A stretch of DNA of 5,655 bases, taken from NCBI GenBank assembly GCA_014376325.1, contig JACMRP010000245.1, forward strand, positions 1 to 5,655, in the 5' to 3' direction. Below are positions 1-5,655 of this stretch, one piece after another (the stretch's first letter is position 1; the number at the start of each line of letters is the position of its first letter). The position numbers and the translations under genes were made by a program. The notes under the pieces were generated by a model that saw nothing but the letters and a program-made list of their open reading frames with translations, had not been told where the DNA came from and ran no database searches. This stretch comes from Pseudobdellovibrionaceae bacterium (GTDB lineage: Bacteria > Bdellovibrionota > Bdellovibrionia > Bdellovibrionales > Bdellovibrionaceae).

Positions 1-668
1 CGTCCGGATTGTTGTTTATCGCGACGGTAAGAATGAAATCGAAGATCCGTCACCGTATCTAGGTGTAAACTGAAAACATGATCAAACTGAATTCCGGCCA
101 TTTGTAACTGAGTCTTCATCACTTGATTCAGGTCAACGAAGGACTTTTCATTGCTTGCGGTTCGTTGGTAAAGATCTGCTGACTGTGTCACCGGATGCTG
201 AATACTGTGAAGGATTTCATCCCGAACATCGTTTGAAACTTCAAAGCTGTTTAGTTGAATGTGCGGACCAATCAAGATCCGCATATTTTTTAATTCACAA
301 CCGAGCCGTTGCAGGGTCAAAAGCGTCTTAGGAACAATTCTGTTTGCAACACCACGCCAGCCGGAGTGAATTGCGGCAATGTATTCGGTCGCGGGATCGT
401 ACATCAAGACGGGGATGCAGTCGCCAGTAGAAACTACCAAGGCGGTGTTTGTCTTCTGCGTGAAGTGACCGTCGGCTTCAATTTTGTAATCTTGCTTTGA
501 ATCATTTGACAGAATTGAAATATCACTATGAGTTTGTTTAATTCTAATGAATTCGAAATTTTCGAAAGAAGCCTGAAGATTTGCGAGATTTGCTTTTTTC
601 CCACCGAAGAGTGCGACGTATTTACCGGCCTCAATCTTAAATCCAAGATTGGTTTCGGTAACGATCAT
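1..668 (-). CDS. pgeF: PgeF/YfiH-family protein, 3'-truncated by window edge
   Basis: I translated this by hand from the ATG at 666-668. The frame stays open for 222 codons and runs off the window at base 1. The family (DUF152, 'multicopper polyphenol oxidase/laccase domain', about 240-260 residues) is recognised by its three metal-ligand positions: His47 in KQTHSD, Cys84 in TGDCIPVL and His101 in HSGWRG. The Cys-to-His spacing of 17 equals that of E. coli YfiH as I remember it. Near the break the frame reads HSYRRDKQQSGR, matching the conserved C-terminal SYRR...TGR, so only about 10-20 residues should be missing. E. coli PgeF prevents wrong incorporation of L-Ser in place of L-Ala in the peptidoglycan stem. 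Relatives such as LACC1/FAMIN act on purine nucleosides. The older 'laccase' label is doubtful. The start overlaps the rluD stop as ATGA, and rluD-yfiH adjacency is also seen in E. coli. There is no clear Shine-Dalgarno, so translation is probably coupled. Residues 134-144 read IGPHIQLNSFEV-like, without the GPCC seen in many homologues. The family call is secure; the substrate is not. Confidence 0.92.
   Translation of the reverse strand, partial: MIVTETNLGFKIEAGKYVALFGGKKANLANLQASFENFEFIRIKQTHSDISILSNDSKQDYKIEADGHFTQKTNTALVVSTGDCIPVLMYDPATEYIAAIHSGWRGVANRIVPKTLLTLQRLGCELKNMRILIGPHIQLNSFEVSNDVRDEILHSIQHPVTQSADLYQRTASNEKSFVDLNQVMKTQLQMAGIQFDHVFSLHLDTVTDLRFHSYRRDKQQSG
665..668 (-). other. ATGA stop/start overlap, rluD to pgeF
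   Basis: The reverse complement of these four bases is ATGA: the rluD stop (TGA, 665-667) overlaps the pgeF start (ATG, 666-668). The upstream bases (GGGGCCTTCG before the ATG) hold no good Shine-Dalgarno. I infer that pgeF translation depends on ribosomes terminating on rluD. Confidence 0.85.
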
Positions 669-1630
669 CGAAGGCCCCAGCCGGTCAGTAGCGGACGAAC
701 ATCTTCTGGCCAATCTTGGACGAAGGACATTGGCTTGTTGGTCGTCGGGTGGATAAATCCCAATTCAGCGGCGTGCAAAAGAAAACGATTTAAATTACGA
801 ACCTGATCTTGAACATGTTTCGACGGAATGCCTTTAATTTTCTTGTCGGCGCCGTAAAGGATATCCCCGGCGATGGGGCTACGTTTTTCAGACAGGTGCA
901 CGCGGATCTGGTGAGTGCGGCCTGTTTCGAGTTTCAATTTGCAATACGATAAACCTGAGTTCGATTTTAAAATTTCATAATTTGTAATGGCCCACTTGCC
1001 AACACTGCCATCCGCATCGCGACCGACAACTGAGGCGTACTTTTTTCGATCGTGCGGATGTCGGGCCAAATAAGACTCGATGACACCCTTCGCTGGGTTC
1101 GGAGTCGAAATGCAGACTGCATAATAAATTCTGTGAGTCGTTCGCGCCTTAAACTGCAGAGTGAGGTTTTCGTGTGCCCGATCATTTTTGGCTACAACTA
1201 AAATTCCGCTAGTTTCTTTATCGAGTCGGTGAACAATGCCGGGGCGATTTTCACCGAACTTCATCGATAAATTCTTAGAGTGGTGAATCAAAGCATTTAC
1301 CAGAGTGTCTTGGGCATGACCGGCGGCCGGATGAACCACTAGGCCCGAAGGTTTATTGAGTACGATGACGTCATCATCCTCAAATAGAATATCAAGCGCG
1401 AAATCGTAACCGACCAGTTCCGTCGGAACTGCTTCAGGAAGTTCTACTTCCAGAGAATCACTGAGCTTCAGTTGCATAGAAGCCTTCGGAACTTTTCCGT
1501 TTACGAGAACTAAATTTTCAGATAGCAAGTGGGTTGCGCGTGAGCGTGTAGAAATCTCGGGTCGTAAGGCCAGTGCCTTATCTAGGCGCAGGCCGACCAT
1601 TTCTTCGCTGCAGGGAAAGGATATTTTCAT
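665..1630 (-). CDS. rluD: RluA/RluD-family 23S rRNA pseudouridine synthase
   Basis: Family enzymes isomerise uridine to pseudouridine in RNA. RluD of E. coli modifies positions 1911, 1915 and 1917 in helix 69 of 23S rRNA. The 321-residue protein is close to E. coli RluD (326). An N-terminal S4 RNA-binding domain lies at about residues 13-65 (GLRLDKAL, then NLVLVNGK). The catalytic domain follows, with NKPSGLVVHPAAG (92-104), the signature HRLDKETSG (134-142) with nucleophile Asp137, LETGRTHQIRVH (234-245), and FLLHAAELGF (283-292). The VVHP.AG segment and the S4 domain favour RluD over RluA, which lacks S4. RluC also has an S4 domain and is not fully excluded. The ATG at 1630 fits the usual S4 start. 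It lies 10 bases after the stop of the J-like/HTH gene, with only a weak ribosome binding site. It is followed by pgeF with a 4-base overlap, as in the E. coli rluD-yfiH pair. Confidence 0.93.
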   Translation of the reverse strand: MKISFPCSEEMVGLRLDKALALRPEISTRSRATHLLSENLVLVNGKVPKASMQLKLSDSLEVELPEAVPTELVGYDFALDILFEDDDVIVLNKPSGLVVHPAAGHAQDTLVNALIHHSKNLSMKFGENRPGIVHRLDKETSGILVVAKNDRAHENLTLQFKARTTHRIYYAVCISTPNPAKGVIESYLARHPHDRKKYASVVGRDADGSVGKWAITNYEILKSNSGLSYCKLKLETGRTHQIRVHLSEKRSPIAGDILYGADKKIKGIPSKHVQDQVRNLNRFLLHAAELGFIHPTTNKPMSFVQDWPEDVRPLLTGWGLR

Positions 1631-1640
1631 TACTTAGGAA

Positions 1641-2270
1641 TCATTTCTGTACGATGTTTTCTTTGAAAACCTTCATATACGATTCCGCGACATGCTTGTC
1701 ATTTAATCCGAGCACCTTTGCAATTTGAACAACGTACCCACGGATAAATACCGGCGCTGGTAAATGCTCTGGATCCATTTTCTCTATGGCGGTAACGTAA
1801 TACGAATTGATCTTCGTTATTTCGCTCATTTTCTGAGTCGTGATGTTTTTGTAATCTCTGACTTTTTTCAGAAAGTCGCCGTCCCACTGGGAGCAGGCAG
1901 CGATTTCAGTCTCAAAAGTTTCGTTTTTATTATAAACGATCTTTTTATCATCGGGTTTTACTTCTGGTGGCATATGACGACTGGCTGCTAGGATAGAGTC
2001 GTAAGAAAGTTCAGAATTTTTAAATCTTCCGCTCAGCAGTCGCTGGTCGTACACCATGCGGAGGTTCTTATTGCCAAGAACCGAATAGGCTTCCTCAATA
2101 AGAACCATCAACTCTCTGGCTTCATGATCAGAAAAGATTGTATAGATCGCCGGGTTGTCGACGGAGTACGTGTTTTTCACGCGGTCATATGCTCTAGAGA
2201 CTTCGTGTTGAGCGGAGTCCGAGGGAATTTCTAGAATGTCGTAATAGTTGTATCTGGATCCTAAGTTCAT
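1641..2270 (-). CDS. J-like domain fused to RodZ-type HTH_25 domain, soluble, uncharacterised
   Basis: The protein has 209 residues and two recognisable parts. Residues 8-78 follow the J-domain pattern: YYDILEIP at 9-16, a helix II-like stretch at 20-35, a helix III-like stretch ending IEEAYSVLGN (58-67), and NLRMVYDQRL (69-78). The HPD tripeptide that stimulates DnaK is absent. The equivalent place reads SVD (36-38), and the loop after it continues NPAIYTIF. Residues 131-190 match HTH_25, the helix-turn-helix of RodZ: FLKKVRDYKNIT at 133-144 and LPAPVFIRGY at 170-179, followed by a VLGLN end. RodZ has a transmembrane helix after this domain; here the protein stops at 209 with no membrane segment. 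The gene starts 7 bases after the ATPase stop with no good Shine-Dalgarno, which suggests coupled expression. The HTH could bind DNA, but in RodZ it binds MreB, so a protein-binding adaptor is at least as likely. From memory, similar HPD-less J/HTH proteins sit next to this ATPase in other former Deltaproteobacteria. No function can be assigned. Confidence 0.82.
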   Translation of the reverse strand: MNLGSRYNYYDILEIPSDSAQHEVSRAYDRVKNTYSVDNPAIYTIFSDHEARELMVLIEEAYSVLGNKNLRMVYDQRLLSGRFKNSELSYDSILAASRHMPPEVKPDDKKIVYNKNETFETEIAACSQWDGDFLKKVRDYKNITTQKMSEITKINSYYVTAIEKMDPEHLPAPVFIRGYVVQIAKVLGLNDKHVAESYMKVFKENIVQK

Positions 2271-2277
2271 CGTCGTA

Positions 2278-3243
2278 TTATATTACGGCGGTTAGACTCT
2301 GTGGATCAATAAGTTGTTTGCAGGTCGTTAAAAATTGCCCGGCAAGTGGAGTAAAGGGCTGTGCTATCAGAGCCGGCTCCCGATTGCGAACGCACTGCCA
2401 CACCGCATTGTCGTAATCTATGGCGCCGATAAACTCGATTTTGAAATCATAGTATTTATAACAAACACTCTGCATAGCGGGACCCAAATCCATGTTGGCC
2501 TGACTCCGGCAGCCGTTGACCAACAGACGTATCGGCAGTGCCTCCATCGCTTCGAAGTGGTCTAGTTTTACTCCGGTGTTTTCTTTAAGATAACTTCTGA
2601 AAGAAAAAAAGCTGCCGCCTTGTCCTTTGCGGTGCTTGCGCAGTGTTTGGATCATGGCTTCGTAAGCTTCCTGAAGACTATGTTCTTTGAGCGTGTGGCA
2701 AACAAACGACTCTATGAACCGATAAGTTTTTTCGATGCTGGTTGGTTCTGGAGAAGTCAGCAAAAGCTTTTCATCGGCGAATCGCAAAAGCTCTAAATGA
2801 CTCGGAATAGCGCCGGCACCCAGATCCACGATAACGAAGTCGGCATTTAATTTTTTGGCAATTGGTGCAAGACCACGAATCTGTTCAACGCTTAAATCAG
2901 TGGGTGCCCACGCATCCCAAAAACCTTGTATGTAAGATACTCGCGGAACTGTCGTCGGCAATACAAGTTCTTGCAGAGTTTTTGAACCTTCGAAATAATG
3001 ACGAATATTTTCTACCGCAGGAGAAAGCCCGAATGTTGTATGAACGTTCGCGCCACTTAAATCCAAATCGATAATGACAACTTTGTGACCTAACTTGCTA
3101 AGCGAGATTGCTAAACTAGAAGTTGTAAATGTTTTTCCGACTCCGCCCTTGCCTGAGCAGACTACCCAAAGACGGGCATCCGGTGATTTTGATGGTGTGA
3201 TCGAAACAACGTTCTGCATTTCATTTTCAAACTCACTGTCCAT
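2278..3243 (-). CDS. MinD/FlhG-like ParA-superfamily ATPase
   Basis: This 321-residue P-loop ATPase is of the SIMIBI class. The deviant Walker A is GKGGVGKT (31-38) with signature Lys32 and Lys37. Walker A' is IIDLDLSGANVH (57-68) with Asp59 and Asp61, and Walker B is VIVDLGAG (137-144). A TSPEPTSIEKTY segment (163-174) resembles the TxPEPTSI of FlhG/FleN more than the Mrp or chromosomal ParA families. Such ATPases dimerise on ATP and position or count cellular structures. Residues about 185-235 form an insertion rich in Lys, Arg and Gly (KHRKGQGG at 203-210). The C-terminal part (SVCYKYYDF, then IDYDNAVWQCVRNREP) matches a deltaproteobacterial 'MinD/ParA family' that I remember as uncharacterised. 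The N-terminus lacks the DQAxxLR motif by which FlhG activates FlhF, and there is no extra basic C-terminal amphipathic helix like that of MinD. A clear GGAG Shine-Dalgarno supports the ATG at 3243. The J-like/HTH gene follows after 7 bases and is the best candidate partner. Superfamily call sure; role unknown. Confidence 0.88.
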   Translation of the reverse strand: MDSEFENEMQNVVSITPSKSPDARLWVVCSGKGGVGKTFTTSSLAISLSKLGHKVVIIDLDLSGANVHTTFGLSPAVENIRHYFEGSKTLQELVLPTTVPRVSYIQGFWDAWAPTDLSVEQIRGLAPIAKKLNADFVIVDLGAGAIPSHLELLRFADEKLLLTSPEPTSIEKTYRFIESFVCHTLKEHSLQEAYEAMIQTLRKHRKGQGGSFFSFRSYLKENTGVKLDHFEAMEALPIRLLVNGCRSQANMDLGPAMQSVCYKYYDFKIEFIGAIDYDNAVWQCVRNREPALIAQPFTPLAGQFLTTCKQLIDPQSLTAVI

Positions 3244-3252
3244 TGGACCCTA

Positions 3253-3256
3253 CTCC
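3253..3256 (-). promoter_or_regulatory. Shine-Dalgarno GGAG of the MinD-like ATPase gene
   Basis: The reverse complement reads GGAG, followed by nine bases and the ATG at 3241-3243. It lies in the 18-base tsaB/ATPase gap. It is the only good Shine-Dalgarno at any of the six starts in the window, so this gene can probably be translated independently of the gene before it. It also supports the chosen start. Confidence 0.7.
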
Positions 3257-3261
3257 GCATA

Positions 3262-3969
3262 CTATTTAAGAGGGGATATTATGATCCCTCTTTTGCTCTC
3301 TTCGGCCTCAGATGCGCGAATATAAAGGGGAATAAATGAATTCCATTCAATAGTCTGGTGAGCTAACGCACGTCTTTCCGCAAGTAGTCCCAACGTTTCA
3401 GCAGTTGGGTAATCAGAATATTCGGAATCTCTTACCAAAAACTTTTTAAAATCTTCGGACAAATATTCTCGATAGGTGTCGAAGCCATCACCTACGACTA
3501 AAACTTTTTCTTTGATCAAAGTTGAGAGCTCGCGAACCGGGATCGCAATTGGCCCATGGCGGTAGCGAGGCTCTTGACCTTCGACCAGGTCAAAAAGACC
3601 CAAATAAACCATGTTCTTGTAGGCATTGATTATTGATAGAACTGGCAGCTTCGATTCGTGAACCGCACTTGCCAGTAGGACTAACGAATCAATCGTCACC
3701 ATTGGTTTACCGTAGGCGTACGCAAACGACTTTCCGGCGTTCGCGGCAACCCGAATTCCCGTGAAACTTCCTGGACCTTGTCCAACCGCGAAGATATCGA
3801 TATCGGAAAGTTTAAATCCCGCGCTGGCCAAACAGGATTCAACGAATGGGCTGATAATTTCGGTGTGCGATTTTTGGCGAAGGGACGATTCAACCGACAA
3901 GACCTGTCCGTCTTTGATAACCGCCACCCCGCCAAGCAGGGTGCTGGTATCCATAGCTAGGACGATCAT
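3262..3969 (-). CDS. tsaB: TsaB (YeaZ), subunit of the t6A37 tRNA-modifying complex
   Basis: TsaB is the non-catalytic scaffold that pairs with TsaD, and with TsaE and TsaC-made threonylcarbamoyl-AMP, to form t6A at position 37 of ANN-reading tRNAs in the cytoplasm. The 235-residue length matches E. coli TsaB (231). Family marks are MDTST (6-10) at the start of the ASKHA fold, KSHTEIISP (33-41), the hallmark GQGPGSFTGIRVA (63-75), and PLYIRASEAE (214-223) near the C-terminus. The place that usually reads DAR..EVY has NAYKNMVY (115-122), a mild deviation in a protein that is not itself catalytic. The ATG overlaps the rseP stop as ATGA. The bases before it (CTCGCCTCTTCGGCCT) show no Shine-Dalgarno, so coupling to rseP is likely. 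The next gene, the MinD-like ATPase, starts 18 bases downstream. TsaD, TsaE and TsaC are not in the window. Confidence 0.95.
   Translation of the reverse strand: MIVLAMDTSTLLGGVAVIKDGQVLSVESSLRQKSHTEIISPFVESCLASAGFKLSDIDIFAVGQGPGSFTGIRVAANAGKSFAYAYGKPMVTIDSLVLLASAVHESKLPVLSIINAYKNMVYLGLFDLVEGQEPRYRHGPIAIPVRELSTLIKEKVLVVGDGFDTYREYLSEDFKKFLVRDSEYSDYPTAETLGLLAERRALAHQTIEWNSFIPLYIRASEAEESKRGIIISPLK
3966..3969 (-). other. ATGA stop/start overlap, rseP to tsaB
   Basis: The reverse complement is ATGA: the TGA stop of rseP (3966-3968) overlaps the ATG of tsaB (3967-3969). With no Shine-Dalgarno upstream, I infer translational coupling. Confidence 0.85.
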
Positions 3970-5636
3970 AGGCCGAAGAGGCGAGTGAAGTCGTTAAACA
4001 GGGCAAAGACCATGAGGCTCATTAAAAGAACCAAACCAACCTGCTGCAGAATCTCCATTTTCTTCATGCTGATCGGGGCACCTTTTAGGCCTTCGATCGT
4101 AAAGAACAAAAGCTGTCCGCCGTCTAATACCGGAATAGGCAAAAGATTCAGAATAAAAAGATTTACCGAGATCAGTCCCATCATTCTTAAGAAAGGGCTA
4201 ATTCCGATCTTGAAAGTTTCGCTGGCCGCCTGACCGATGGAAATAACGCCGCCGATATTCTTTGAAGAAACCTTCCCCTGAAACAGGCGCACGAAGCTCA
4301 TGACGGTCATAGCCGATACGTCGAGCGTTCGCTGCGTGCCAGTCTTGATCGCTTCAATAGGATTCGCCGCACTGATTTTAATTAACTCTGGATTTGCATA
4401 GTTAATGAATGGGGCGATGCCGATCGTGTAGCGCTTGTCTTCAGTCCCGTTAGAGGTCATCTGCGAAATCATCTTCGGAATGATGTTCATTTTTAAAACT
4501 TCGCCTTCGCGAAGAACTTGGACTTTTATTTCACCGTTGCCGTCGTAGGCTTTAACGTTCGTAATGACGTCGTCCCATTTTTCAATCTTGCTGTCATTTA
4601 TTTGAACGATGCGATCGCCCGACATCAAACCCGCAGCCTGGGCCGGTGTCCCTTTAAGAATAGTGCCTAAATATAAGTCTGCACTTTCTAATTTCAGAGT
4701 TTCCGTCGTGAATTTTTTGATTCCGATCGGGGCTAGGCTTAGATTCATGACTTCGGATTTTGCATTTTCTTCGAGTGGCATGCGTTCAACGTCTAGCTGC
4801 AATATGTTTGTCGGATCTTGTTTTTCTAGGATGCTTTCTAAATCACGTAAGTAGGCAACTTTTTCTCCATTGATCGCGGTGACGCGATCGCCGCTCTTTA
4901 AGCCCACTGCCGCTAAAGGCGAATCGCGGCGAACGCCCACTAGTGTCGCCTTTGAAAGCGGCGATAAACCTTCGATCTCTCCAACCGTTGGGTCAGTACT
5001 AAGGACATTTGGATTCGGTTTGCTTGTAACATCGACTTTCAGAGACGTCTTTTCATTGCTGCCCACGTGTTCCACATCGATCATCGCTTGGCTATTGTGG
5101 ATGTCGGCCAATTTATTTTCAAATTCGTCCCAAGTACGAACGTGACTTCCGTTCACTGCTAAAATGCGGTCGCCCGGGCGGAATCCAGATGCGAAAGCCT
5201 TAGTTTCGGATGTCAAATCGCCTACTACGGGCGAACGGAAATCTTCGCCGATGCTGGCTACTAAAAAGAAAACAAAAATTGCGAAGAAAAAATTCATCAA
5301 CGGTCCTGCAAGAACCACGGCGATTCTTTGCAAGACAGTTTTATGGGTAAATGAGTACTTTTTTTCTTCTTCGGAAACTTCGACGCCAGGTTGGTCGCCA
5401 AACATTTTTACGTAGCCACCCAGCGGTATGATAGAAATGCAAAAATTTGTATCGCCCCGTTTATACTGAAAAATCTTTTTACCAAAACCGAGACTAAATA
5501 CTTCGACACGTACTCCGCAAAGTCTCGCTACGATAAAATGACCGAATTCGTGGACGAAAATTAGAATTCCTAAAAGAACCACGAAAGGGACCGCATAATT
5601 GAACAAACTATTGATCGAATTAAGTATAAAATCCAT
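3966..5636 (-). CDS. rseP: RseP-family site-2 intramembrane zinc metalloprotease with three PDZ repeats
   Basis: RseP cuts transmembrane substrates within the inner membrane. In E. coli it releases sigma-E by cleaving RseA after DegS, and it clears signal-peptide remnants. Catalytic HEFGH is at residues 29-33 (Glu30) within the first membrane helix (about 15-38). NLLPIPVLDGGQ (497-508) supplies the third zinc ligand, Asp505. A conserved SLGFGKK...IIPLGGYVKMFGD hairpin region spans 48-81, and a second membrane helix with AGPLMNF spans about 104-128. Two more membrane helices lie near 484-503 and 531-550. The periplasmic loop (about 130-480) carries three PDZ-like GD motifs: GFRPGDRILAVNG (151-163), GLKSGDRVTAING (245-257) and GLMSGDRIVQIND (336-348). 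E. coli RseP has two PDZ domains in 450 residues; this protein has 556, so the excess of about 106 residues fits one extra PDZ. An in-frame TAA at 5646-5648, with no start codon after it, makes the ATG at 5636 the first possible start. No strong Shine-Dalgarno is visible. Often found downstream of dxr/cdsA; the window ends before this can be seen. Confidence 0.95.
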   Translation of the reverse strand: MDFILNSINSLFNYAVPFVVLLGILIFVHEFGHFIVARLCGVRVEVFSLGFGKKIFQYKRGDTNFCISIIPLGGYVKMFGDQPGVEVSEEEKKYSFTHKTVLQRIAVVLAGPLMNFFFAIFVFFLVASIGEDFRSPVVGDLTSETKAFASGFRPGDRILAVNGSHVRTWDEFENKLADIHNSQAMIDVEHVGSNEKTSLKVDVTSKPNPNVLSTDPTVGEIEGLSPLSKATLVGVRRDSPLAAVGLKSGDRVTAINGEKVAYLRDLESILEKQDPTNILQLDVERMPLEENAKSEVMNLSLAPIGIKKFTTETLKLESADLYLGTILKGTPAQAAGLMSGDRIVQINDSKIEKWDDVITNVKAYDGNGEIKVQVLREGEVLKMNIIPKMISQMTSNGTEDKRYTIGIAPFINYANPELIKISAANPIEAIKTGTQRTLDVSAMTVMSFVRLFQGKVSSKNIGGVISIGQAASETFKIGISPFLRMMGLISVNLFILNLLPIPVLDGGQLLFFTIEGLKGAPISMKKMEILQQVGLVLLMSLMVFALFNDFTRLFGL

Positions 5637-5655
5637 GAATCTATTTTACAGAATA
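5637..5655 (-). other. Short upstream segment of rseP with in-frame stop
   Basis: Only 19 bases remain before the window edge. Read on the minus strand they contain TAA in the rseP frame, nine bases before the ATG. That TAA could be the end of a preceding gene or plain leader; the window cannot decide. No Shine-Dalgarno or promoter element can be called. Confidence 0.4.

Noticed and set aside
1..668. Possible broken or frameshifted pgeF, since no complete open frame is seen there
   Set aside because: Hand translation from the ATG at 668 gives one uninterrupted frame with all family motifs to base 1. It lacks a stop only because the window ends.
1..668. Annotation of the YfiH-family protein as a copper laccase
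   Set aside because: The family's laccase label rests on early activity reports. The one His-Cys-His site fits PgeF/LACC1-type enzymes, and no multicopper oxidase cupredoxin motifs are present.
309..806. Plus-strand and minus-strand short open frames within the first 800 bases
   Set aside because: They are out of frame with the clear pgeF and rluD reading frames, whose family motifs cover the whole stretch. They show no motif of their own and overlap fully.
1641..2270. Annotation as a DnaJ-type co-chaperone or as a simple transcription factor
   Set aside because: The HPD motif is missing, so DnaK stimulation is unlikely. The HTH is of the RodZ type, known for protein contact, so neither simple label is supported.
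2604..2610. Run of seven A (T on the coding strand) in the ATPase gene, a possible slippery site
   Set aside because: It encodes Ser-Phe-Phe-Ser in the intact frame. The downstream frame holds the conserved C-terminal motifs, so there is no sign of a programmed shift or a sequencing error.
4611..4893. Repeated octamer GCGATCGC (at 4611-4618 and 4884-4891)
   Set aside because: Both copies lie in the codons for the PDZ core Gly-Asp-Arg, so shared protein sequence explains them. Two copies are not enough to call a HIP1-like or other repeat.
5260..5300. A-rich tract that could look like a promoter or curved DNA
   Set aside because: It is the coding sequence of the Phe-rich second membrane helix of RseP (TTT/TTC codons on the minus strand).
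3761..5415. Several plus-strand open frames of 60-91 codons opposite tsaB and rseP
   Set aside because: Antisense shadows of well-recognised genes. The proteins are Ser/Pro/Arg-rich, with no family resemblance and no ribosome binding site that I could find.

Overview
The window is a compact block of six protein-coding genes, all on the minus strand, with no intergenic gap longer than 18 bases. Read in the direction of transcription (high to low coordinates) the order is: rseP (site-2 protease), tsaB (t6A tRNA modification), a MinD/FlhG-like ATPase, a small protein joining a degenerate J-like domain to a RodZ-type helix-turn-helix, an RluD-type pseudouridine synthase, and pgeF (YfiH family). 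pgeF runs off the window at base 1. It has an open frame but no stop inside the window.

Two junctions are ATGA stop/start overlaps (rseP/tsaB and rluD/pgeF). The other three gaps are 18, 7 and 10 bases. This is the architecture of one operon or part of one. No promoter, terminator, RNA gene, mobile element, CRISPR array or sizeable repeat is visible. There is too little non-coding sequence to hold most of these.

The organism is a Gram-negative bacterium, because it has an RseP-type intramembrane protease with a periplasmic PDZ loop. GC looks to be in the mid-forties percent, judged by eye on a few lines. The ATPase and its J-like/HTH partner resemble a pair I remember from the former Deltaproteobacteria (Myxococcota, Desulfuromonadia, Bdellovibrionota). 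GC, gene style and context make a Bdellovibrio-like bacterium a plausible guess, but this is inference from memory, not a search result.

Four genes are housekeeping: envelope-stress proteolysis (rseP), tRNA modification (tsaB), 23S rRNA modification (rluD) and peptidoglycan precursor quality control (pgeF). In the middle sits the least understood part: a MinD/FlhG-like ATPase followed 7 bases later by a soluble J-like/HTH_25 protein. Related ATPases place or count structures at cell poles or midcell, and the HTH_25 domain of RodZ binds MreB. The pair is therefore a candidate two-protein positioning or cytoskeletal module. The second point of interest is that RseP appears to carry three PDZ repeats where the E. 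coli protein has two.
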